In this document: positions 1 through 4,891 of the stretch, one piece after another
Position numbering within the stretch: position 1 is the first letter of the stretch
How the letters are laid out: every line of letters starts with the position of its first letter
Assembly (NCBI GenBank): GCA_945787265.1
Contig: CALZHS010000088.1
Coordinates: 1 to 7,009 of the forward strand
DNA from: an uncultured Gammaproteobacteria bacterium
Lineage (GTDB): Bacteria > Pseudomonadota > Gammaproteobacteria > GCA-001735895
DNA: 7,009 bases
Direction: 5' to 3'
Made by a program: the position numbers and the translations under genes
Notes under the pieces: model-generated
Databases searched by the model: none
What the model saw: only the letters and a program-made list of their open reading frames with translations
What the model was told of the DNA's origin: nothing

Positions 1-2
1 AT

Positions 3-587
3 CGCGCAACCGCGGCCGAGGTTTTCGGATCCGACCTGGATAAAGTAAGTGCAGAGCAGCGTCGTGCCGCCAAGGCGATCAATTTTGGCCTGATTTACGG
101 TATGTCTGCTTTTGGTCTCGGCAAGCAGCTGAATATCGGGCGCAACGAGGCGCAGCAGTATGTCGATACCTATTTCGAGCGCTATCCCGGGGTTAAACGT
201 TACATGGAGGAGACCAAGCAGTGCGCCCGTGACCAGGGTTACGTCGAAACGGTGTTTGGTCGTCGACTGTATTTGCCCGATATCAATGCGCGCAACTCGA
301 ACCTGCGTCAATACGCTGAGCGAACCGCGATCAACGCACCGATGCAGGGCACCGCGGCGGATATCATCAAGCGCGCGATGATCGATGTGCAAGCCTGGCT
401 GGTCGACGATAACCGGGGCTGCAAAATGATCATGCAGGTGCACGATGAACTGGTATTTGAAGTCGCCGAAGATCGAGTTGATCTCTGTCAAGAGGCCATT
501 GCCGCATTGATGACCGGGGCAGCCGATCTTTCCGTCGAACTGGAAGTCGACGCCGGGATTGGGAACAACTGGAACGAGGCCCACTAG
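3..587 (+). CDS. polA: DNA polymerase I, C-terminal part (5' end outside window)
   Basis: This is the 3' end of the gene for DNA polymerase I, which fills gaps and removes RNA primers in replication and repair. The reading frame is open from base 3, so the ATG at 102 is internal and the true start lies left of the window. The 194 visible residues belong to the family A palm and fingers. Motif B on the O-helix is complete (residues 21-33 here, RRAAKAINFGLIYG with the template-binding Lys, Phe and Tyr). GRRLYLPDI follows, then motif C QVHDELVFEV (residues 145-154) with the catalytic Asp-Glu pair. The end, NWNEAH, closely matches the E. coli terminus NWDQAH, so the 3' end is intact. The N-terminal 5' nuclease and 3'-5' proofreading domains cannot be judged. 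No T-run terminator follows directly; the first good one is the small-RNA terminator at 911-941. Identification is essentially certain from motifs. Confidence 0.97.
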   Translation, partial: RATAAEVFGSDLDKVSAEQRRAAKAINFGLIYGMSAFGLGKQLNIGRNEAQQYVDTYFERYPGVKRYMEETKQCARDQGYVETVFGRRLYLPDINARNSNLRQYAERTAINAPMQGTAADIIKRAMIDVQAWLVDDNRGCKMIMQVHDELVFEVAEDRVDLCQEAIAALMTGAADLSVELEVDAGIGNNWNEAH

Positions 588-793
588 CCGCTGAATCTGA
601 ATCGCGGCCACGCCGGTATTGCCGATGGATTGACGCCGCGCCGAAGCCGGACTAATTCTGACGATACCATGATCCAATCCGTTTCGTGATACGTATTTCC
701 TACTGTGACGACAGGGGTTGAATTCGCTGAAATTATCCCCAGTTAAGAAATATCGCAGGCGTCCAGCGGGGCCGAAAGTACCGGCAAGTAGCA
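588..793. other. polA downstream spacer, nothing recognised
   Basis: These 206 bases between the polA stop and the predicted small-RNA promoter hold no convincing coding frame, tRNA-like fold, strong terminator or clear sigma70 promoter. A TTGAAT at 718-723 resembles a -35 box, but no good -10 box lies at 16-18 bases from it. A short palindrome TACGTA sits at 691-696. The stretch may simply be the 3' untranslated part of polA mRNA. Confidence 0.5.
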
Positions 794-821
794 GGAACTA
801 TTGGCACCCTTGAATGTCTAT
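794..821 (+). promoter_or_regulatory. sigmaE/AlgU-type promoter for the small RNA
   Basis: GGAACTA at 794-800 and GTCTAT at 816-821 resemble the extracytoplasmic stress sigma factor consensus (GGAACTT and GTCTRA). Counted from GAACTA to TCTAT the spacer is 16 bases, the usual distance. One base is off in the -35 box and one in the -10 box. Six bases after the -10 box comes A828, the first base of the first stem-loop, so predicted start and RNA structure agree independently. ErsA of Pseudomonas, at the same chromosomal place, is transcribed by the AlgU (sigma22) factor; that is known, while its use here is inferred. Confidence 0.55.
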
Positions 822-827
822 CGAAGT

Positions 828-941
828 AGCGCTTTAGCCCAGCGCTATGTCCGTTCTCCCTCCTATGAGCGGACAACGATCCGGAAACCCCATCCGGATC
901 ACACGTTAATCCCTGGCAGTTATCTGCCAGGGCTTTTTTTT
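828..941 (+). ncRNA. Predicted trans-acting small RNA, ErsA/Spot 42 position
   Basis: This is a candidate small RNA of about 114 nt between polA and engB, the slot of Spot 42 in enterics and of ErsA in Pseudomonas. It has four close-packed stem-loops. SL1 at 828-846 pairs AGCGCT with AGCGCT around loop TTAGCCC. SL2 at 849-874 is an 8-bp stem with one G-U pair, GTCCGTTC with GAGCGGAC, loop TCCCTCCTAT. SL3 at 878-900 is an 8-bp stem, GATCCGGA with TCCGGATC, loop AACCCCA. SL4 at 911-932 is the terminator stem followed by eight T. The loops are C-rich, and SL2 carries CCTCC, complementary to a Shine-Dalgarno core. The next gene lies on the opposite strand, so this cannot be an ordinary mRNA leader. 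The AT-rich linker 901-910 and U-tail would suit Hfq binding. I see no sequence likeness to Spot 42. The 5' end is inferred from the promoter; a processed polA 3' UTR is the main alternative. Confidence 0.65.
911..941 (+). terminator. Strong intrinsic terminator
   Basis: A perfect 9-bp stem, CCCTGGCAG (911-919) with CTGCCAGGG (924-932), closes a TTAT tetraloop. A C and eight consecutive T (934-941) follow. This is a textbook Rho-independent terminator for rightward transcription. It would end the predicted small RNA and also polA read-through. It is poor in the other direction because no T-run follows the stem on the minus strand, so it probably does not end engB transcripts. Confidence 0.92.
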
Positions 942-975
942 GGCGCCAGTTTGTCCGCACGGGCAGCTCCCGGGG

Positions 976-1566
976 TCACGTATCAGTAAGCCATTCGAGG
1001 CATTTCTGTTCCAGTGATTCGAGCCCGTCGCGCGTTAGAATGGATAGCGTAGAAACACTCTGGCCCGGGTCTGACAGTTCAGCCCGGGCGGCCGTCATTG
1101 CCTTTTGAGTAGCCGCACGCGACAGCTTATCCGACTTGGTCAGCAGAATATGCAATGGCAGGCTGCCCGCTATCATATCGATCAGGGCGCGGTCGAGATC
1201 ACCGATGCCGCGACGAATATCAACCACGATAACCAGGCCCTTCAGGGCCTGGCGCTCTAACAGGTAAGTCGTCAGCACGGCGTTCCAGTGATTGCGCATT
1301 TGCTTTGATACTTTGGCGAATCCGTAACCCGGCAAATCGACCAGGCGGCGATCCTGGCCGAGTTCGAAAAAGTTGATCAGCTGGGTACGCCCAGGAGTCT
1401 TGCTGGTTTTGCATAGACCCTTCTGTCGGGTGAGGCAGTTTATCGCGCTCGACTTGCCGGAGTTGGACCGGCCCGCGAAGGCCACTTCCGCACCCGTGTC
1501 CGGTAGCAGTTGCGAAAGCTCGAATGCGCTGGTGATAAATCTGGCCTGCTTGAAGGAAATGCTCAT
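976..1566 (-). CDS. engB: Ribosome biogenesis GTPase EngB (YihA/YsxC)
   Basis: EngB is a small cytoplasmic GTPase of the TrmE-Era-EngA-EngB superfamily, needed for late assembly of the 50S ribosomal subunit. All G motifs are visible in the 196 residues: G1 GRSNSGKS (32-39), G2 with TPGRT (57-61), G3 DLPGYG (77-82), G4 TKSD (143-146) and G5 around VSTLS (171-175). Length agrees with the family (about 195-210). The chosen start is the ATG at 1566. The frame stays open upstream to an ATG at 1671, but that longer form would run into the cytochrome c4 gene, and its extra 35 residues do not resemble EngB. The family normally begins just before the conserved F-x-x-S segment, as MSISFKQARFITSA does here. 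No good Shine-Dalgarno sequence precedes the start. It is divergent from the cytochrome gene, and its stop lies 35 bases from the small-RNA terminator, facing it. Confidence 0.96.
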   Translation of the reverse strand: MSISFKQARFITSAFELSQLLPDTGAEVAFAGRSNSGKSSAINCLTRQKGLCKTSKTPGRTQLINFFELGQDRRLVDLPGYGFAKVSKQMRNHWNAVLTTYLLERQALKGLVIVVDIRRGIGDLDRALIDMIAGSLPLHILLTKSDKLSRAATQKAMTAARAELSDPGQSVSTLSILTRDGLESLEQKCLEWLTDT

Positions 1567-1585
1567 GATTGCGTTCGGGTTAGTG

Positions 1586-1614
1586 TTGAACCAGCGGACC
1601 GGGTATGATATACA
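1586..1614 (+). promoter_or_regulatory. Sigma70-like promoter of cytochrome c4 gene
   Basis: TTGAAC (1586-1591) and TATACA (1609-1614) are separated by 17 bases. A TG one base before the -10 box (1606-1607) makes it an extended -10. Each hexamer matches the consensus at four of six positions. It lies about 45 bases before the cytochrome ATG in the 90-bp divergent spacer with engB. I find no equally good box pair for engB on the other strand. Confidence 0.5.
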
Positions 1615-1656
1615 TTTGCGCCCAAAATTTCCGTACGTTTTCCCCCTGGAGTAATA

Positions 1657-2265
1657 ATGAAAGCAAGCCAAATTGCAGCCTTGATCTTGGTCCTTTCCGG
1701 CCTGGTATCAGTCAACGCGAGTGCAGCCGATATCGAAGCTGGCAAAGCCAAAAGTGCGGTCTGCGCCGCCTGCCATGGAAGTGACGGAAACAGCTCTAAC
1801 GCGGCCTGGCCGTCGCTCGCCGGCCAGCACGCGAGCTACACTTACAAGCAGCTGAAAGATTTCAAGGCAGGACGCCGTAACAACGCCTCGATGACCGGTA
1901 TGGTCGCGTTGCTAAATGACGATGATATGAAGAATCTCGCGGCCTTTTATGAAAGCCAGAAGCCCAAGGCGGTCGCCTTTGACGGCGACATGATCGAAAA
2001 GGGTGAAAGTATTTATCGTGGCGGCATTACCGAAACCCACGTTGCAGCCTGCATGGGCTGTCATGCGCCCAGCGGCAACGGCAACGGCCCGGCGGGTTGG
2101 CCATCGCTTAAAGGACAGCACCCCGAGTACGTGGTTACCCAGCTGCAGAATTTCAAGCAGGGACTGCGCGCTAACGACACCGGTAAAATGATGCGCAATA
2201 TCGTGGTCCGCATGTCGGACAGGGAAATGCAGGCGGTCGCAGCCTATATCGCCGGAATCCAGTAA
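1657..2265 (+). CDS. Di-haem cytochrome c4, periplasmic
   Basis: This encodes a 202-residue c-type cytochrome with two class I haem domains, the build of cytochrome c4, which carries electrons towards terminal oxidases on the periplasmic side. Residues 1-23 form a signal peptide: KAS near the start, a hydrophobic core, then ASA before ADIEAG. The two haem sites are CAACH (36-40) and CMGCH (132-136). The halves repeat the same pattern, each with WPSL-x-GQH and Y-x-x-x-QL-x-x-F after the haem site, which points to an old internal duplication. The distal Met ligands are probably in NNASMTGM (75-82) and GKMMRN (176-181). GGAG at 1648-1651 lies five bases before the ATG, a good ribosome binding site. 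The neighbour dsbA is also exported, and cytochrome c4 next to dsbA and engB is a Pseudomonas-type arrangement. The symbols cc4 and cycA are both used elsewhere, so I give none. Confidence 0.95.
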   Translation: MKASQIAALILVLSGLVSVNASAADIEAGKAKSAVCAACHGSDGNSSNAAWPSLAGQHASYTYKQLKDFKAGRRNNASMTGMVALLNDDDMKNLAAFYESQKPKAVAFDGDMIEKGESIYRGGITETHVAACMGCHAPSGNGNGPAGWPSLKGQHPEYVVTQLQNFKQGLRANDTGKMMRNIVVRMSDREMQAVAAYIAGIQ

Positions 2266-2316
2266 TCTCGTTGTTGGCCGCATTCAGCAGTCATTAACCT
2301 GGCACGATGTATTTTT

Positions 2317-2333
2317 ACGATTAAACTAATCGT
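2317..2333. repeat. 7-bp perfect inverted repeat upstream of dsbA
   Basis: ACGATTA (2317-2323) and TAATCGT (2327-2333) are perfect inverted copies around AAC. The element lies in the 114-bp spacer between cytochrome c4 and dsbA. Five T precede it on the plus strand and no T-run follows it, so it does not look like a terminator. Its 17-bp AT-rich symmetry would fit a dimeric transcription factor site, which is an inference. A possible -35 TTGATA begins at 2333, right at its edge. Confidence 0.4.
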
Positions 2334-2379
2334 TGATAAGCCTGTCTTTAAATACACGATATTCTCCAGGAGAAACCCC

Positions 2380-3006
2380 ATGATTAAGCGCTGGCTAAAA
2401 AGTTTTGCCATTTTAATGCTGATTTCAGGCAGCGCAGCTGCACAGATGACTTTCACGGAGGGTAGTGACTACCAGTTAATATCACCCCCGGTTAAGACGT
2501 CGCAGCCTGATAAGGTGGTGGTAACGGAAATTTTCTGGTACGGCTGCCCCCATTGCTTTCGTTTTGAGCCATATGTCGAACGCTGGTCTGCCGGTTTGCC
2601 CGAGGGCGTTGTGTTTGAACAGGTACCTTCGTCACTCAACACGCGCTGGACCGAGCATGCGCGGGCTTACTATGCGTTCAAGATGATGGACGCGCTCGAC
2701 CAGACGCATAAAGCCCTGTTCGATGCAATTCATCTCAAGCGCCAGCGCTTGATGAGCCTGGATGCCGTCGCCGAGTTCGCCGGCGATTTGGGTCTTGACC
2801 AAAAACTGTTCAGGGAAAATGCCTTTTCGTTTCCGGTCGAAACCCAGATTCGCAAGAATATACAAAAGGAGAAACGTTACGGTCACCAGGGCGTGCCGGC
2901 GGTAATTGTCAATGGCAAGTATCTGGTTTCGGCTTCGCAGGCCGGCAGTAATGAGCGCATGATCGAAATCATGAACTTTCTCGTCGCGAAGGAACTGGCG
3001 CAGTAG
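2380..3006 (+). CDS. dsbA: Thiol:disulfide interchange protein DsbA
   Basis: DsbA is the periplasmic oxidase that introduces disulfide bonds into exported proteins and is re-oxidised by membrane DsbB. The 208-residue precursor equals the E. coli length. A signal peptide covers about residues 1-21 (MIKRW, hydrophobic core, SGSAAA before QMTF). The thioredoxin fold carries the active site CPHC at 56-59 within FWYGCPHCF, identical to the E. coli tetrapeptide. The cis-proline loop is GVPAVIVNGKY (171-181, Pro173). The helical insertion lies between them. AGGAG at 2368-2372, seven bases before the ATG, supports the start. The gene lies 114 bp behind cytochrome c4 on the same strand and may be cotranscribed or have its own promoter, since the spacer is AT-rich but lacks a clear box pair. 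Nothing is truncated. No dsbB is seen in the window. Confidence 0.96.
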   Translation: MIKRWLKSFAILMLISGSAAAQMTFTEGSDYQLISPPVKTSQPDKVVVTEIFWYGCPHCFRFEPYVERWSAGLPEGVVFEQVPSSLNTRWTEHARAYYAFKMMDALDQTHKALFDAIHLKRQRLMSLDAVAEFAGDLGLDQKLFRENAFSFPVETQIRKNIQKEKRYGHQGVPAVIVNGKYLVSASQAGSNERMIEIMNFLVAKELAQ

Positions 3007-3023
3007 CGAGGCGGGTGCTTTGC

Positions 3024-3046
3024 TGCCGGTGCGGACAGAGCCGGCA
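3024..3046. terminator. Weak hairpin between convergent dsbA and regulator
   Basis: TGCCGG (3024-3029) pairs with CCGGCA (3041-3046) around an 11-base loop, in the 55-bp space between the dsbA stop and the stop of the leftward regulator gene. TTCTT follows on the plus strand. The position suits a terminator for dsbA, but the loop is large and the T-run interrupted, so this is a weak call. Confidence 0.3.
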
Positions 3047-3061
3047 TTCTTAAACTATCGA

Positions 3062-4759
3062 CTAGTTGGTGCTCCAGCCGAAGCGGGCGATGGCGATATT
3101 TCCCTTGCCATGATATTCCAGCGACTCGCATAAGTCCTGGATTAACAATATACCGCGGCCACTCAGCGCGGCAGCCCCGTCGAGCGGCGGGTTGTGATTG
3201 TTAAAATCGAAACCCTTGCCACTATCCTCGATACGCAGCAGGATGCTGCGACGGGTAGATTCCTGTTCGACGGACAAATTGAAAATGACGTGACCGCTGT
3301 CGAGAGCGGCCAGTCGACTCTCGCGTGTTTGAAAATAGGCCTCGAATCCCGCGGGATCAGCTTTCAGATTTGAGTCGAGGTCGAGCACGCCGTGATCCAG
3401 GGCGTTTAGATACAACTCGGTCACCACCGTAAACAATGACTGCCGCTCGGCCTCGAGCTCTTCCATTTCCATCAGGTAGTTCACCAGAATCGGGACCGGA
3501 TTCGTCTCCCGCAGCCTGGCGCCGTTAAATCGCATCGATAGTTTCCACTCACCGCGATCTCCCAGCGTGTACTTGGACGGCTTGATGTAGTCATGCACCT
3601 CTATTTCGGGCAACACATCGTGGACGCAGGTAATTTCTACCAGCGTGACATCATCGGCCTGGGTCGTGATATCGCCACAAAAACGGTCGAGATCATCGAA
3701 AACCTGATCGAAAATTCCATTTTTCGGTGCGTTTGTTATCGATGCCCGCAGTCGATTACTGCCAAATTCCTCGTCCTTTGCATTGCGCGCCTCGGTCAAT
3801 CCATCGCTATGCATCAGTATCTTGTCGTTGTAGGCGATGGGGGCGTATTGCAGCATTTCCCTGGCGTCCATGACTGCCTCGACGCCGAGCGGCAAACCGG
3901 TAGATGCCAGGCGATGCTTTATCTGGTTGGTTTCGCCGTCGACGATGATAACGTCCGGCATACCGGCGTTGAATACGCGAACATGCTCGAGATCGTGGTT
4001 GACGACTACCAGCTGGGCACCGAAGAACATCCCGACCGGTAACATCGATTTCAGCTTTTTGTTAATGCCGGTCAGTATTTCTTCGGGGCTGAAGCCCTTG
4101 GTGGTCATCGCGCGAAATACCTCGGATACCGGCATCGCACCGAGCGCGGCAAGTAGCCCATGCCCGGTAAAATCGCCGGTCAGAAAATACAGGTCACGCG
4201 AAGGTGAATAGGACGACAACACCATGTCACCGCTGAAGATGCCGGCTGGACGGACTACCTGTCGCAGGTAAGGGTTTTCGATATTGGCGCTCTGAATCGC
4301 GTTGACGAAAACAGACTCGGCGATTTCCTGTTCCCGGTGAATCATGCTGTACATGCCCTGTACTTCGCGATTCAGTACCGCTATGCGCTGCATCGAACGG
4401 ATTTTGCTCTGCAGGATAATTTTATCGTACGGCTTGATCAGGAAGTCATCGCCACCCGCCTCTATGCATTGTGCGAGCGCTTCCTCGTCACTCATCGCGG
4501 TCAGAAAAATGACCGGCACGAACCGATTGGTGGAAGCGGCCTTGATTTGGCGTGTCGCCTCGTAACCATCGAGCACGGGCATCAACACATCCATAAAGAT
4601 GATGTCTGGATTTTCCTGCTTGAACAGGTCGATCGCTTCCTCGCCGTTGACGGCTTCAATAGTCTGATAACCCAGCTTGCTGAGCAGCGACTTTAAAACT
4701 AGACGATTGGTTTTTTCGTCGTCAACGATCAGCGCTTTGCCGAGGCCGGAGATACTCAT
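3062..4759 (-). CDS. Response regulator / PP2C phosphatase / RsbW-like kinase fusion (HsbR-type)
   Basis: This is a 565-residue cytoplasmic signalling protein with three domains. Residues 7-125 are a receiver with acidic DD 13-14, phospho-acceptor Asp57 (FMDVLMP), Thr87 and Lys109 (IKPYD). A helical, probably coiled-coil linker follows (about 118-150). Residues 165-378 are a SpoIIE/PP2C phosphatase with metal-binding acids in SGD (176-178), TGDFTGHG (194-201), SDGLTEA (318-324) and ADDVTL (368-373). Residues 400-562 are a GHKL ATPase like anti-sigma kinase RsbW, with N box TELYLNALDHG (447-457), EDSGKGFD (511-518) and SGRGILLI (533-540). All key residues are present, so both phosphatase and kinase may be active. 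HsbR of Pseudomonas has this domain order and acts on the STAS protein HsbA under control of HptB; a similar partner switch is inferred here. No STAS protein, Hpt protein or histidine kinase gene lies in the window. The ATG at 4759 starts just ahead of the receiver and lacks a clear ribosome binding site. Confidence 0.9.
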   Translation of the reverse strand: MSISGLGKALIVDDEKTNRLVLKSLLSKLGYQTIEAVNGEEAIDLFKQENPDIIFMDVLMPVLDGYEATRQIKAASTNRFVPVIFLTAMSDEEALAQCIEAGGDDFLIKPYDKIILQSKIRSMQRIAVLNREVQGMYSMIHREQEIAESVFVNAIQSANIENPYLRQVVRPAGIFSGDMVLSSYSPSRDLYFLTGDFTGHGLLAALGAMPVSEVFRAMTTKGFSPEEILTGINKKLKSMLPVGMFFGAQLVVVNHDLEHVRVFNAGMPDVIIVDGETNQIKHRLASTGLPLGVEAVMDAREMLQYAPIAYNDKILMHSDGLTEARNAKDEEFGSNRLRASITNAPKNGIFDQVFDDLDRFCGDITTQADDVTLVEITCVHDVLPEIEVHDYIKPSKYTLGDRGEWKLSMRFNGARLRETNPVPILVNYLMEMEELEAERQSLFTVVTELYLNALDHGVLDLDSNLKADPAGFEAYFQTRESRLAALDSGHVIFNLSVEQESTRRSILLRIEDSGKGFDFNNHNPPLDGAAALSGRGILLIQDLCESLEYHGKGNIAIARFGWSTN

Positions 4760-4772
4760 ATCGAAGTGCAGG

Positions 4773-4802
4773 TCGGTAACAGCAGGGTGGACATGTTACC
4801 GA
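4773..4802. repeat. 9-bp perfect inverted repeat upstream of the regulator gene
   Basis: TCGGTAACA (4773-4781) and TGTTACCGA (4794-4802) are perfect inverted copies separated by 12 bases, so the half-sites repeat every 21 bp, about two helical turns. The element lies 14-43 bases before the start codon of the leftward HsbR-type gene. It could be an operator for a dimeric regulator, or, if transcribed, a 5' UTR hairpin with a 12-base loop just ahead of the start. The symmetry is seen; the role is inferred. Confidence 0.5.
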
Positions 4803-4891
4803 AAAGCGCGGGTTATCCCTGTGTGATAATGACTACCTTAATTAGTACATACGGCGCTGAAATCAAGCTGCAGTGAAGGCTGGCACAGGAT

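Noticed and set aside
801..817. Possible sigma54 promoter starting TTGGCACCC
   Set aside because: The GGCAC half looks right, but the required GC element about 10 bases further is missing (AATGT instead of TTGC).
828..941. Direct homologue of Spot 42 RNA
   Set aside because: Only position and a terminator are shared; the Spot 42 5' sequence and its unstructured pairing regions are not recognisable.
1528..1535. Chi-like octamer GCTGGTGA
   Set aside because: It differs from E. coli Chi in the last base, occurs inside engB, and Chi of this organism is unknown.
1567..1671. Longer EngB start at 1671
   Set aside because: The added 35 residues are unlike EngB and would overlap the cytochrome c4 start and its promoter.
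1912..2283. 123-codon open frame on the minus strand
   Set aside because: It is antisense to the cytochrome c4 gene with both haem motifs; no ribosome binding site or family likeness.
3593..4042. 149-codon open frame on the plus strand
   Set aside because: It lies entirely antisense to the PP2C part of the HsbR-type gene and its product resembles nothing; it is a by-product of that gene's codon use.
4803..4891. Promoter for the HsbR-type gene with TTGATT as -35
   Set aside because: TTGATT on the minus strand is followed at 16 bases only by TAATTA, a poor -10; no box pair is good enough to annotate.
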